Assembly: GCA_039817415.1 (NCBI GenBank)
Contig: JBCBVV010000044.1
Span: 1-53,950, forward strand
Source of the DNA: JALEFZ01 sp039817415
GTDB lineage: Bacteria; Bacteroidota; Bacteroidia; J057
Length of the DNA stretch: 53,950 bases
Direction: 5' to 3'
Below, piece by piece: positions 7,908-17,448 of this stretch. Numbering within the stretch: position 1 is the stretch's first letter; every line of letters starts with the position of its first letter. Under the pieces are notes generated by a model, which searched no databases, was not told the origin of the DNA, and saw only the letters and a program-made list of their open reading frames with translations. A program made the position numbers and the translations under genes.

Positions 7908-8858
7908 TCACGAAGCATCATGATAGGGCAAATCCACCAAGGAGTTGGGCTTCAGGTAAACGAAATCATGTTGGAAATCCAAAATAGTATGGAAACGTTT
8001 GAGTAGCTCGTTTCCAAGGATATGTGTTTCGAATCTGGCGGGATTGGGGGTTGACAACAAGAGGACGGGGACTTGATCTAGGCATTGATTCTCAAAGCAT
8101 ATGTGATCTACTTCCACCACTCGGTTGACAAACACAGTTCCTGCGCCGTTTCTGAGCTTAGATTCTTTGATGACGGGAAGAGTATCCGGGAAGTTGGATG
8201 TCTTCCTCAGGTCCTTGTCTAATATCACAGTCCTTTGGAAGCCCGTGTCGAATAGGTATCGATTGGGATATTCATCTTCTCCGATAGTAAGCTTACTTTG
8301 GATGCAGAACAAGGTATTGATGTATTCTATGTCCATTTTGGCAAAGCCCTCAAGATTACGATCTAAGCTGGTATGTACAATCATGAGTTGTTTATCGTAG
8401 TCTAACTCTACAATCTTGTCCTCGAACAGGTTCCAGCCAAAATGCCCATCTGCCTCGTCTGGACCTACTCTGGTCGGATGAATGGGCAAACTATCCCAGG
8501 TGAGCGTATTGAGCGACAACGCATAGGTGCCTTCTAGGGGAACATAGTTTTCTTCTTGGTAATGCTCATTTTTTCCTTGGAGCAAAGAGGTCCTATCTTT
8601 GACCGAACGATGCGTCAACACCAAATCTGTTCCTCCCGTATCGAAAAATAAATCCAAGGTATCTTTTTTGTCCAAAACTGCCTTGAAAATGATGTTATTC
8701 CCTTCCGAAAGGGTAAAGGATAAAGTGTCAGGGGCATGCCCCAGCTCTTGTTCAGCTAGATCTGAACCTTGTTTTGTGTTGTTAGGAACATTGCAACTGC
8801 TCATCCATGGGAGGAAGAGGAGGACAAGAATGAGCTTTTTCAAGTAGATATTTTTCAT
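7908..8858 (-). CDS. Lipoprotein with two-lobed retropepsin/pepsin-like aspartyl protease fold
   Basis: The ATG at 8858 gives a lipoprotein signal (Cys22 in PWMSSC); the frame extends to 8936 but without a signal at its start. The 316-residue product has two aspartyl protease motifs, LFFDTGGTDLVLT (Asp73) and LFDTGFQRTVILD (Asp204). Each is followed by a lobe-type segment, and the C-terminus has the typical ILGNELLKRFHTILDF closing pattern. Two DTG lobes in one chain suggest a self-contained active site, where single-lobe bacterial relatives must dimerise. It is expected to act in the periplasm or on the cell surface. The substrate is unknown. The AraC-type gene 9008-9928 lies upstream on the same strand. 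Confidence 0.75.
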   Translation of the reverse strand: MKNIYLKKLILVLLFLPWMSSCNVPNNTKQGSDLAEQELGHAPDTLSFTLSEGNNIIFKAVLDKKDTLDLFFDTGGTDLVLTHRSVKDRTSLLQGKNEHYQEENYVPLEGTYALSLNTLTWDSLPIHPTRVGPDEADGHFGWNLFEDKIVELDYDKQLMIVHTSLDRNLEGFAKMDIEYINTLFCIQSKLTIGEDEYPNRYLFDTGFQRTVILDKDLRKTSNFPDTLPVIKESKLRNGAGTVFVNRVVEVDHICFENQCLDQVPVLLLSTPNPARFETHILGNELLKRFHTILDFQHDFVYLKPNSLVDLPYHDAS

Positions 8859-9007
8859 AGCTGGATAGGATATTCCGTTGACAAGCCTAGTGTGGATACC
8901 AACAACAAAATAGGCTTGCACACCGGAGTAACCCAATTATTCTTTGCTAAGGATACATTTTCCTTCTTCAGTGCGATGAAAGAATAACATTTAACTACCT
9001 CTAACAC

Positions 9008-9928
9008 CTAATTCAAGTTTCGATATTCCTTGGGGCTCATGCCTGTTTTGGCTTTAAACAGGTTGCTAAATCGCTGTGGAAACTCAAATCCCAGCGAATA
9101 AGCGATTCCACTTATCGTATCCTTAGAATTCAGGAGACTATTTTTGGCTCTTTCTATGAGGAAAAAGTGAATATGCTCTAGCGCTGTCTTTCCTGTTTCT
9201 TTCTTCAACAAATCACTTAAATAGTTAGGAGAAAGATTAAGATGCTTTGCGCAAAACTCTACCTTCGGAATTCCTTGTTGATAGGCTTGCTCGGACGCAT
9301 AATAGCCCATTAAGAACCTTTCAAACCTCGACATGATATCGCTGTTCAGATATGTTCTTGAAAAAAACTGCCGATCATAGAATCTTAAGCAATAATCCAA
9401 AAACAACTCAATGTTGGATACAATAAGATGTTGACTGTGTCGATCGAGGGTCTGGTTGTATTCCTGAACAATCTTTTCTAGCAAGTCCTCAATGGCTTTC
9501 CTTTCCTGATCGGAGACATGCAAGGCTTCATTGGAGTCATAATGGAAAAAGGAGTACTTGTTCATGTTGTCCGACAGATCGGATTTCCTGAAAATATCCG
9601 GATGGAAAATCAAAGACCAACCATCCGAATCTATTTGTTGATCCTCTTCCATATCACTGTCGAACTCCATCACCTGACCAGGAGCGGTAAAGACCAGGGT
9701 CCCTTCCTCATGATCGTAGGAGTTTCTACCATAGGAAAAAGAGCTGCAATTATTGGAAGATTTAAAGATCACCGTATATAAATGATTGATGATTTTCACT
9801 CCCTGCATCTCCGAAACTTTCTTAAGATCTCGGTTATGAATGACGCTGACAAGCTGATGCTTAGGGGCAGGTAAGCCTCCCATTTTATGCATCTGGGAAA
9901 CTTTATGTAGGTCCATTGTCTCTTGCAT
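9008..9928 (-). CDS. AraC-family transcriptional regulator
   Basis: The product is 306 residues. The N-terminal half is a cupin-like sensor domain (EGTLVFTAPGQVMEFDS is typical). The C-terminus carries the double helix-turn-helix of AraC proteins: CAKHLNLSPNYLSDLLKKET, then ISGIAYSLGFEFPQRFSNLF and KTGMSPKEYR. The esterase gene at 9968-10924 lies 39 bases upstream on the same strand, so the two are probably cotranscribed, with the esterase first. The inducer is unknown. Confidence 0.9.
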   Translation of the reverse strand: MQETMDLHKVSQMHKMGGLPAPKHQLVSVIHNRDLKKVSEMQGVKIINHLYTVIFKSSNNCSSFSYGRNSYDHEEGTLVFTAPGQVMEFDSDMEEDQQIDSDGWSLIFHPDIFRKSDLSDNMNKYSFFHYDSNEALHVSDQERKAIEDLLEKIVQEYNQTLDRHSQHLIVSNIELFLDYCLRFYDRQFFSRTYLNSDIMSRFERFLMGYYASEQAYQQGIPKVEFCAKHLNLSPNYLSDLLKKETGKTALEHIHFFLIERAKNSLLNSKDTISGIAYSLGFEFPQRFSNLFKAKTGMSPKEYRNLN

Positions 9929-9967
9929 ACCTAAGGTATTATTGTCTTCAACGTGATTATCCGCAAA

Positions 9968-10924
9968 TTACTGAATGTATTGATCATAAAACTCCTCAAA
10001 GGCATCTAGCTGAAAACCATTGGCTGCTTGGCCCATTTTTGTTTCAGGAGAACCTACCTCGAACCCATGATAACCGCCTTCAAAGACTTTAAATTTAACA
10101 GGAACGCCGGCCTTTTTCAGGGCTTCTATGTAGGCTATGTTTTCATCATGGAAGGGTTCTAAATCCCCTACAAAGCTAATGGTAGGTGGAAAATCACTAT
10201 AATCCTCGTTCAAGGCAGGTGAGGCATAGGCAGGTACCTCTCCTTGAAGGTTTCTATGGTACAGCTTCCATGCAAAGGCGTTGATATTCGCATCCCACAT
10301 GGTAGAGCCTTCCATCTTGGAAGATGCTGTGATCATCCTATGATCAAGCATGGGATATATGGGCATTTGAAAAGCCAGGTTTACATCTTTTGTATCCCTT
10401 GCTTTCAGGGTAACTGCCGCTGTCATTCCTCCTCCAGCACTATGTCCTGCTACCACAAAGTTATTGGGGTCTATGTTGAGCTCCTCGGCGTGGTCGCGCA
10501 TCCACAAAAGAACATCGTAACTATCGTTAAAACCTGCAGGAAAGGGATCTTTCTGTGAAAGGCGATAGTCAGGGGCGAAAATAACGATGTCTCTTCTTTT
10601 CAGGATGTCCTCATAGAATACATTTGCCATTTCGGGTAAACCCATCATATAGCCTCCTCCATGTAGGTAGAGCATGGCGGGAAGAGGTTTGTTGACCCCT
10701 TCTGGGCGGAAAACTCTGGTACGAATGCTATGTCCCTTTGTGGTGGTACTAGGGACATGGGTCGTTTCATTGACGACGGATTTTACCTTCTGACCTTTGG
10801 ACATTCTGACCAAACTGGTCATAAGTCTGAGACTCCACTTCTTTGAATTAACAGAAACCAAGAATCGATACTGATCATAATGGGCTTGCAGCTCTTGGTC
10901 GTACATTTCTTTGTTGACAATCAT
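9968..10924 (-). CDS. HSL-type (family IV) alpha/beta-hydrolase esterase
   Basis: From the ATG at 10924 the product is 318 residues; a GTG at 10969 would add 15. It has the oxyanion motif HGGG (YLHGGGYMMG, about residues 88-91), the nucleophile elbow GHSAGGG (Ser162) and a C-terminal GGYHGFE (His286). The catalytic acid is probably in the segment FVGDLEPFHDE, where Glu stands in the usual Asp place. Such enzymes hydrolyse short-chain esters or lactones in the cytoplasm; no signal peptide is seen. It precedes an AraC-type regulator by 39 bases. Confidence 0.87.
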   Translation of the reverse strand: MIVNKEMYDQELQAHYDQYRFLVSVNSKKWSLRLMTSLVRMSKGQKVKSVVNETTHVPSTTTKGHSIRTRVFRPEGVNKPLPAMLYLHGGGYMMGLPEMANVFYEDILKRRDIVIFAPDYRLSQKDPFPAGFNDSYDVLLWMRDHAEELNIDPNNFVVAGHSAGGGMTAAVTLKARDTKDVNLAFQMPIYPMLDHRMITASSKMEGSTMWDANINAFAWKLYHRNLQGEVPAYASPALNEDYSDFPPTISFVGDLEPFHDENIAYIEALKKAGVPVKFKVFEGGYHGFEVGSPETKMGQAANGFQLDAFEEFYDQYIQ

Positions 10925-11055
10925 ATCTCTTTTCGTGTGTTGAATAGAATCATTGTTGGTTCTGTTCACAAAAAGAGTATGTGCCTTAAGCTTAAACTAA
11001 AGGATTTCCATGAAATGCTAAATAATTTTACCGTTACAGAATAGTGGACTACGTC

Positions 11056-11071
11056 TCAGGATAAATCCTGA
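11056..11071 (-). terminator. Possible terminator hairpin after the hydrolase gene at 11109
   Basis: A palindromic TCAGGAT/ATCCTGA pair separated by two bases, with further GAGA/TCTC pairing outside, lies about 40 bases after the stop of the gene at 11109-11945. No T run follows, so this could equally be an operator for the esterase gene downstream. Confidence 0.3.
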
Positions 11072-11108
11072 TGAGATGGGTGTCTAGTTGATTTGAGGCC
11101 TATTTTGT

Positions 11109-11945
11109 TTAGTTGCGCTTGACTTCTTGGTAAAGCTTGGCAATCTCTTCAATGACGGTTTTTGGGTCTTTTTCCCAGACTTTATGATCAGTGTCCTTGG
11201 TCTCCACGTAGGTATGGTTAGGTAGGTTTCCTAGGGTTTTGAGACATGCTTGCCATTTCTGCATATCTTGTTCGGTTTCTCCAATTTGGGTAGTGGGTCG
11301 GTAATTTTCTGCAGCAATAAGGGTCATGGGAATCGAAGCTGACAAGTATCGTGTTGACATGTATGCCGCAATCTCAGGGAATTGATCTAGAACGAAGTAT
11401 AAGCCAGCTTTATATTGCCTGATCAATTTCCAATTCTCCTCTGAAATAGAGGCCTTCACCCGCTCTGTATATGCTTGGCTTAGGTTACATGGGGTGGAAA
11501 CGTCTATGAAAACGGCCCCTTTTATCTTGCCTGGATTCAACTGAGCGAATTCTGATGCATACATTCCCCCAAACGAATGAGCCACCAAAAAGAAATCTTT
11601 TGTATAGCCAAGTTGCATGAGGGCATTGTTTAGATCTTTGATTTCTTGCTGGAAGGAGATACGGCTCGTGTCAATTTCGCTCTTGCCCAGGCCTGCTCGG
11701 TCATAAGTTATGAGCGTAGCAGCGGTTCTCTCATGAATGGGATTCAACAGGCTGTCCCAGATGCTTCCATCATCGCCATTTCCTGACTCAAATAGAATAG
11801 GAAAATCATTGCCCTTGATGATATGAAAATGCAAGCGGTGGTTTTCAACTTGAATGAGGGTATCAAGGGTTTGGGCAGGGGTGAAGTTCCATCCCGATAG
11901 GATCAGGATGATGAGAACATTCAACTTACTATTCAAATGGGGCAT
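11109..11945 (-). CDS. Exported alpha/beta hydrolase
   Basis: The ATG at 11945 is preferred because it begins a signal sequence (NVLIILILSGWNFTPAQ); the frame extends to 12023 without one. The 278-residue product has the hydrolase fold: strand with YDRAGLGKSE, nucleophile elbow AHSFGGMYASE, VFIDVSTP after it and a C-terminal DTDHKVWEKDP that provides the catalytic histidine. The family includes esterases, lactonases and peptidases. The export signal suggests periplasmic or secreted action. The substrate cannot be told. Confidence 0.82.
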   Translation of the reverse strand: MPHLNSKLNVLIILILSGWNFTPAQTLDTLIQVENHRLHFHIIKGNDFPILFESGNGDDGSIWDSLLNPIHERTAATLITYDRAGLGKSEIDTSRISFQQEIKDLNNALMQLGYTKDFFLVAHSFGGMYASEFAQLNPGKIKGAVFIDVSTPCNLSQAYTERVKASISEENWKLIRQYKAGLYFVLDQFPEIAAYMSTRYLSASIPMTLIAAENYRPTTQIGETEQDMQKWQACLKTLGNLPNHTYVETKDTDHKVWEKDPKTVIEEIAKLYQEVKRN

Positions 11946-12063
11946 AAAATATATGGAGCAGTTAACGAGCGGATTTTTTTGATGCCATAAGCTGCGAATA
12001 GCCATAATTTGTCCATGTAGCACGGCTGGGAATACATATGTTGACAGCTTTCAGTAGGAGATA

Positions 12064-12774
12064 CTAACCAAAATTTTTCATAATCACATCTGCGATATTT
12101 GCCCAAATTGGCGTGATAGCTAAGGGAATTCTAATGATATGGATAATGATTACTCCAATGGCCAATCTCCATAATCTTTTGTTTGGTTGTTGGCTGTGCT
12201 TTTTTTCTGACCACAGATAAAGGATGATAACCCCTGAGGTCAACACGATCGCTAATAAGACAGCGAGAAACCCAGGACCAATCATAAATCTTCCTATCCT
12301 GAAAAATGCTGCATTTAATAAGAGTATGGCCGCAAGCGTTAGGAGTCTCTTGTGGGTAATACCATCTCTTCGATTTTTGATGCCCAGTGTATAACAGCTC
12401 CCAAATAAAGCGAGATCTAACAAATTAACGAGAAGAAGTGGTCTAGCTCCTGCACTGTTACTTGCTAATGCCCTTTCTACCAGCCCAAGAGAAACATAAA
12501 ATCCAGACACAATTACCCCAATTGTAAAGAGGATACTCATGTAACCTAGGATTTGATGAGGCCGGATGAGCTTTTTATGGATGAATAGGGTTTGGATAGC
12601 ATAAATGACGATCCAGGCAGTCGCAAAAAAGGCATGCCAATGTATTTCATTGGAAATGGTAACTCCCTCTGAAAAAATGAGTAGCCAATACTTAGGTGCA
12701 AAAGCAACTGCAACAACAACCAAAAAGGAAATGCTCCAGTAAAGATAAAATTTTCTATTCCTTGTGCCCATCAT
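12064..12774 (-). CDS. Multi-pass membrane protein of unknown function
   Basis: The product is 236 residues with about seven hydrophobic spans, the first at residues 10-32. Conserved-looking histidines sit at or near span ends (NEIHWHAFFATAWIVIY, RPHQILGYMS, GITHKRLLTL, VIIIHIIRIPLA), a pattern seen in small b-type-cytochrome-like or DUF2306-like membrane proteins. Haem binding is only an inference from these histidines. The gene lies 40 bases before the secreted hydrolase's preferred region on the same strand and may be cotranscribed with it. Confidence 0.55.
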   Translation of the reverse strand: MMGTRNRKFYLYWSISFLVVVAVAFAPKYWLLIFSEGVTISNEIHWHAFFATAWIVIYAIQTLFIHKKLIRPHQILGYMSILFTIGVIVSGFYVSLGLVERALASNSAGARPLLLVNLLDLALFGSCYTLGIKNRRDGITHKRLLTLAAILLLNAAFFRIGRFMIGPGFLAVLLAIVLTSGVIILYLWSEKKHSQQPNKRLWRLAIGVIIIHIIRIPLAITPIWANIADVIMKNFG

Positions 12775-12930
12775 TTATAAATTAGATCGATCCTATCTTC
12801 TCCCCCTCCTTTAAATGGACGTATCTGATGGTCATTTGACATGGATAGGGATGAATTGGGTATGAGCTACCTAAGTTCTCAACATATTTGAATATAGGAA
12901 AGTATGTTGCCAGGATGAAATGGGCTTCGC

Positions 12931-13254
12931 TTAAGCATCCTTTTTTCCAAAATCTCCCTTAGCCCATTTTTCCTGTAATTCAAGGTACTTTTCCTTAGGT
13001 TCACAAGTCAACCAATTGATATGATGGTCTTTACAAACTTTCACATGGAACAAAAGACCGATGAGGGGATGCCCTATGATAAACAGCAGCGCCCAATGGC
13101 CAAAGGCATACACAAGAGCGGTAGATACTCCAACATAGAAAAGGAATTTACCTGGAATCTTCCATTTGGGGCGAACAAACTTGCCTGTATGGAGATAACC
13201 CAATCCCCATATTAAAACAGCTACAAGTAGATAGTAAAATTGAATGTCTTTCAT
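12931..13254 (-). CDS. Small two-span membrane protein
   Basis: The product is 107 residues with three hydrophobic segments (FYYLLVAVLIWGLGYLH; FLFYVGVSTALVYAFGHWALL; LFIIGHPLIGLLFHV) and a charged C-terminal tail with CKDHHINWLTCEP. The histidines and two cysteines near the last segment could bind a metal, but no family is recognised. It is the first gene of a minus-strand group, divergent from the AraC-type gene at 13660. Confidence 0.5.
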   Translation of the reverse strand: MKDIQFYYLLVAVLIWGLGYLHTGKFVRPKWKIPGKFLFYVGVSTALVYAFGHWALLFIIGHPLIGLLFHVKVCKDHHINWLTCEPKEKYLELQEKWAKGDFGKKDA

Positions 13255-13659
13255 ACAAATAGGGCTCTTTTTCAGCTGTTTGATTATCCTTCTTTCATTT
13301 CTGTCCCAATTCTGGTAAAAAGCTAACTCCCTTGGAAAGACTTAAGAAGTCTCCTCAGTTATTTACATATTTCAATATGGTTTCCTATTTAGGGAATAGC
13401 CACTCAATATACATATATGGCATATTTCATATCAATGGCCAACCAATGGTATTCTTGCTTCTTCTAGCTTGGGAGGGAAATGGTATGGGCCCTACAATGG
13501 CCATTGTGAATGGAGGAAATACAGTAGACGTACTCCACCGCTAATGTGGTTTTAGCAATTATTGTTGGTGCTTAAATGGACCTCCTCCTTCAAAAAATCA
13601 ATTTTTCCCATTTATTTACCAGCCTAAGGAAGTTTTTTCAAAACCAATCGAATTCAAGA
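13255..13659. other. Divergent regulatory region without a convincing gene
   Basis: These 405 bases separate the minus-strand gene 12931-13254 from the plus-strand AraC-type gene. A short hairpin AGACTT/AAGTCT sits at 13338-13352, and a perfect 14-bp palindrome ACAATGGCCATTGT sits at 13494-13507, about 150 bases before the AraC start. The palindrome is a candidate operator. A 70-codon frame at 13332-13544 has no protein-like features. Confidence 0.45.
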
Positions 13660-14787
13660 ATGACGCTTTCAGTCTCGGATATACTCTCTGTCGTGATGAT
13701 CAGTCAATTTTTGTTTTTGATTTTTGCCTTGGGAGTCCTCCCAAATGCCAACGTTTCAGCGAATAGAATTCTACAATTGGTCTTGGCCATTTTTTGCTTT
13801 TTCTTATTCGAGAAATTGCTCATTGCCTATGTGGTTAGGATTGAAAAGACCTTAATCTTAAGGTATGGATTCATTTCCAACATACTCTTTTATCTTCTTG
13901 GCCCTCTCGTGTATATCTATATCCGGCGCCTAATCATTAGGGATAATAGTCCATATTTTCTGAGCTATGTCCATTTCCTTCCGGCCTTGATTTACGCTTT
14001 ATACATCTTGGTTCATATCCTTTTCTATGAAGAAATAATCAGTGAGACTTATCTGGATATATTTGGTTTTACCTGGCAAATTACCTGCATCAGTTCAATT
14101 GTGATCTACATTTTTCAGTCTAATAAACTGTTAGAAAGCTTTAGCAGAAACCAAAAGCACAATCTTTCTTTTGATCAAATGGTCATCAAATATGTAAAGA
14201 TTATGCTCTTGATTATCACTGCTATTATGGGATGTTGGCTTTGCCATCTGCTGGCCACATCCTTCTATGATTACACTGGCTTTGGAATCTTATTCCTGAT
14301 GTGGGTGCTTTACGGAATATTGGCGTATATCATTACCTTTTATAGTCTAAAATATCCGCAAATCTTCAGACTCACACTTGAAGAAACTGATCCAAGTAAG
14401 AAGAGTAAAAATAGGCTCAATGAAGATGAAGTAACGCAATTAAAAGCGCGTATCAACTCCTATATTCATGGAGAGAAGGCCTATAGAAGGCCAGAACTCA
14501 GCTTAAGCGTGATGGCGAAAGAAATTGACACTTCTTCCAACAATTTGTCCTGGCTGTTAAATAATATCTACCATCAATCCTTCTATGATTTTATCAACCT
14601 ATGTAGAGTAGATGATTTTTTAGAAAGGATTAAGCGAAATGAACACAAGGGATTCACCTTGATGTCTATCGCAGAGGAAGTAGGTTTTAAGTCTAAATCT
14701 ACCTTCTACAAGGCCTTTAAACAGAAGACCAATCAAACCCCCTCCCAGTACATCAAGGAATTGGATGTAAACGATAGCCTGGCCTAG
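13660..14787 (+). CDS. Membrane-sensor AraC-family regulator
   Basis: The ATG at 13660 (MTLSVSDILSVVMISQF) is preferred; an earlier in-frame ATG at 13576 adds 28 residues without membrane character. The 375-residue product has about seven hydrophobic spans in its first 240 residues and an AraC DNA-binding domain at the end (LSVMAKEIDTSSNNLSWLLN, then SIAEEVGFKSKSTFYKAF and KTNQTPSQYIKEL). This layout is common in Bacteroidota and suggests direct sensing at the membrane. It ends two bases before the convergent S41 peptidase gene. Confidence 0.87.
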   Translation: MTLSVSDILSVVMISQFLFLIFALGVLPNANVSANRILQLVLAIFCFFLFEKLLIAYVVRIEKTLILRYGFISNILFYLLGPLVYIYIRRLIIRDNSPYFLSYVHFLPALIYALYILVHILFYEEIISETYLDIFGFTWQITCISSIVIYIFQSNKLLESFSRNQKHNLSFDQMVIKYVKIMLLIITAIMGCWLCHLLATSFYDYTGFGILFLMWVLYGILAYIITFYSLKYPQIFRLTLEETDPSKKSKNRLNEDEVTQLKARINSYIHGEKAYRRPELSLSVMAKEIDTSSNNLSWLLNNIYHQSFYDFINLCRVDDFLERIKRNEHKGFTLMSIAEEVGFKSKSTFYKAFKQKTNQTPSQYIKELDVNDSLA

Positions 14788-14789
14788 GT

Positions 14790-16181
14790 CTATTGATTAA
14801 AGTACTCAATGGCGGCTTCTAATATGGTATCACGGCCCTTCATGAAGTCTTCCAAGGTAGGTTCTACCCGAATATCTGGTTGGATGCCTACCCCTACAAA
14901 AATTCTTCCGTCTGGATAGGTATCTTTCTTTGAACACACCCGGAATGAACCCCCTCCGGGTAAATCAAAGTGTATGGCTTGCCCTGTACTGCCAAATGAT
15001 TCTTGGCCCATCCGTATGATGTGGTCTTGGCTTTCTGCCGCGATCAAAAAATCCTCAGAAGTGGATGCTGTTCCATGCCCTACGAGAATAACCGTTGGCA
15101 TAACAAGCCTTTCGCTCTTAGCCAAATCCACTTGCATAGGTGAATAGGGGAGGCTATACCAGTAGTTGTCATGATAGGATAAAAAAGATCTAACCCGCCA
15201 TTCTTTCACTTTTGGATCGCTCACCATGGTATCTTCTGCAGTCAGATATCTGCCAGAAGATTTGTAGTAAGGAATATGCAACCTGCTCTGATAGGCCGCG
15301 TGAGGAAGCTCGTCATCATCAGTCAAATATTCCAGAACTTCCATAGCCACATTGTTTCTTCCGCCCCCGTTTTTTCTTAAATCAATGATGAGCTGCTTAG
15401 CTTTCCTTAGTTCTGGCAGTGTCTTGATGAATTGTTCGTTGAGCTTGGCATCCATGAAACTGTTTAAGGCGATGTAGGCTGTTTCATCATTCACCCATTT
15501 AAACTCGAAAGGATCAAGGTTTTTCCATTCGGGATACATTTTATCGTCCTTCGCCTCAGCGTGGGTAACATCCAACTCCAACATCTCTCCATCCGGTTTT
15601 TTGAGGAGTAAGGTAAAACGGGTTCCGAGAGGAGCCTTGAGCAATTGAAAAATAGCCATCTCCTCTCTCACATAGTCGGTTGACGAAGAAATATAAGGCA
15701 TGACATGGTCATTTGCATAGTCATGAACAGGAATTCCATTTACCTCTAGAACTTCTGTTCCGATGGGTATTTCTTCTTTTTTACTTTCATTTATCTTGCT
15801 GATGATCGCCTTATCCTCTATGGTTTCTACATAAAAACTGTATTCTCCAAAAGAAGTAGTATAAAGGGCATTTTGAATGGATTTCGGGTAATAGATGTTG
15901 GTATGCCCATCATTTAGCATCGCGCAAAATTTTGCCAGAAGCCTATAATAATCATAATCGTTAGGTGTATGCTGGACCTCGGTGATGAGCTGTTTGTAAT
16001 AGGTGTTCCATTTTTCCCTATCTATCTCATTGATGTAGACGAAGTTGTAATTCACCTCTTGCCAAATTTTTGATAGCCCATAAACCTTGTCAGCCTTCGA
16101 TAGGGTATTTGGGAATTCTGCTTGAGCCCATAAGGTGTTTGCCCAGAGGCAGCTAACCAAAAGAATTAATTTGAATTTCAT
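14790..16181 (-). CDS. Exported S41-family (C-terminal processing type) peptidase
   Basis: The product is 463 residues with a signal peptide (SCLWANTLWAQ). A helical N-terminal domain (DYYRLLAKFCAMLNDGHTN) is followed by a PDZ-like stretch (IPIGTEVLEVNGIPVHDYAN) and the tail-specific protease core. The core has LRKNGGGRNNVAMEVLEYL and the nucleophile region GHGTASTSEDFLIAAES with the likely catalytic serine near residue 373. The LNDGHT motif is typical of the S41 subgroup found as secreted proteins in Bacteroidota. It should act in the periplasm. It is convergent with the AraC-type gene, with only two bases between stops. Confidence 0.9.
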   Translation of the reverse strand: MKFKLILLVSCLWANTLWAQAEFPNTLSKADKVYGLSKIWQEVNYNFVYINEIDREKWNTYYKQLITEVQHTPNDYDYYRLLAKFCAMLNDGHTNIYYPKSIQNALYTTSFGEYSFYVETIEDKAIISKINESKKEEIPIGTEVLEVNGIPVHDYANDHVMPYISSSTDYVREEMAIFQLLKAPLGTRFTLLLKKPDGEMLELDVTHAEAKDDKMYPEWKNLDPFEFKWVNDETAYIALNSFMDAKLNEQFIKTLPELRKAKQLIIDLRKNGGGRNNVAMEVLEYLTDDDELPHAAYQSRLHIPYYKSSGRYLTAEDTMVSDPKVKEWRVRSFLSYHDNYWYSLPYSPMQVDLAKSERLVMPTVILVGHGTASTSEDFLIAAESQDHIIRMGQESFGSTGQAIHFDLPGGGSFRVCSKKDTYPDGRIFVGVGIQPDIRVEPTLEDFMKGRDTILEAAIEYFNQ

Positions 16182-16398
16182 GTTTGGATGATGTTAGTCT
16201 CGTTAATGATTTGATGTAGCAGCGTAGAATGCTGCCTTCTCAAAACTATTAAGCTGATCCTTTTCCCAAGCATAAAGAGCCCCTCTAGGTGTTCGACTGG
16301 GCACAGAAAGACAAATGTGCACTGCCAGATATAAAAATTGAATGTTAACTTGAATTTTATTGATAATGACTCTATTAGGGGCTGAAAAAAACGAGCTT

Positions 16399-16860
16399 AT
16401 GAACAAAATTATTTTCCTATTCGCTTTTATGCTCTTGGTAGGATGTACGGATAAGCCTAGAACCGTAGAAGCACAGTTCAATCGTCCAAAAGAAGAAATT
16501 ATTGAAGATTTAAAGGGTTTGCATGACTTCGAAGAGGCAAAGATTAGCTGGACAAAAGACGAAATTGACGACAGCAGAAGAAGGGATATAAACGAAAATA
16601 TCAAATGGACTGCCAATCAGATTGACAATGGCGTGGGGCAAAACCTGAAAGTATATCTCAAGAATGGGAAGAATCTTCCAGAACCGAACGAGGAAAAACA
16701 TAAGATTGGGAAAAAAGCCATGCAACTTGTGCTGAACTCAATCAATAACAAATCAGATTACGAAGACTTTACAGTCGTTTTCGTCCATGAAGCAATTTAC
16801 GGAGGTATGAATATGAGGAGCGAAAATCCGTTTAGGTTTAAATTGAAAGAATTCAATTAG
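16399..16860 (+). CDS. Lipoprotein of unknown function
   Basis: The ATG at 16399 begins a classic lipoprotein signal (MNKIIFLFAFMLLVGC, Cys16). An in-frame ATG at 16360 would place 13 residues ahead of it. The 153-residue product is highly charged, with a helical first half (EIIEDLKGLHDFEEAKISWTK) and a beta end (YEDFTVVFVHEAIYGGMNM). No family is recognised. It is a lone plus-strand gene between minus-strand neighbours. Confidence 0.6.
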   Translation: MNKIIFLFAFMLLVGCTDKPRTVEAQFNRPKEEIIEDLKGLHDFEEAKISWTKDEIDDSRRRDINENIKWTANQIDNGVGQNLKVYLKNGKNLPEPNEEKHKIGKKAMQLVLNSINNKSDYEDFTVVFVHEAIYGGMNMRSENPFRFKLKEFN

Positions 16861-16932
16861 GTTCACAAATTGAATCATAAGCAAGCCAAAACCTAAACGT
16901 CATTTCACAGGATCGGTCATGTCAATCTCCTC

Positions 16933-17373
16933 CTACTTCTTCCCCTCCGGATAGGCTCGCCAAGTAAAACTCTTGTGCACAATTTTCCAGCTGCCTTCAT
17001 ACTTGAGCAGGAGAAAATAATCAGTGAATATTCGCCAGTTTGGGATGACGATTTCAGCTTTGGCGATGGCAGCACCTTTTTCATAGTCAATGGAAATGAT
17101 CCTTCCCATACGACTATTTTTCTTGCCTTCTTTGATGTTGCTGATGTAATCTTGACCACTCCAAATCCGAAGACTGTCCTCTTGTGTTACGGAGTACAGG
17201 TTGAAGTCGGGATGGAAGGCTTGTTTGACTTTATCGGGTTCGCCATTTGCAGTACCATCTATGTAGAGCATAATGGTTTCGGAGATCTGCTGAATGTCCG
17301 ATGAGGGCTGTGTTTGGGCTTTGCCAGATAGGATGAGCAAGCTGAAAATGGTTGTTAGAATGATCTTTTGCAT
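16933..17373 (-). CDS. Exported NTF2-like / putative lumazine-binding protein
   Basis: The product is 146 residues with a signal peptide (LTTIFSLLILSGKAQ). The rest is one NTF2-like cone-shaped domain: a helix (IQQISETIMLYIDGTANG), KVKQAFHPDF, and the beta-sheet segments AIAKAEIVIPNWRIFTDYFLLLKYEGSWKIVHKSF. It matches the pattern of the putative lumazine-binding (SnoaL/DUF4440-like) proteins. Many of these have no known activity. It lies 75 bases after the membrane AraC-type gene on the same strand and could be its target. Confidence 0.78.
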   Translation of the reverse strand: MQKIILTTIFSLLILSGKAQTQPSSDIQQISETIMLYIDGTANGEPDKVKQAFHPDFNLYSVTQEDSLRIWSGQDYISNIKEGKKNSRMGRIISIDYEKGAAIAKAEIVIPNWRIFTDYFLLLKYEGSWKIVHKSFTWRAYPEGKK

Positions 17374-17448
17374 ATGTTTGATGTTTGAGGCTAATATGCA
17401 TAAGCGCTCTGGGAAGGGAGGAGGAAATTAGGCTCAAGGAGTTCGGAT

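Noticed and set aside
13332..13544. 70-codon plus-strand frame in the divergent region
   Set aside because: No domain, no signal-type start in a sensible place, and its composition matches an intergenic region; treated as chance.
16203..16616. 137-codon minus-strand frame
   Set aside because: It is antisense to the lipoprotein gene at 16399-16860, which has a much better signal and lipobox.
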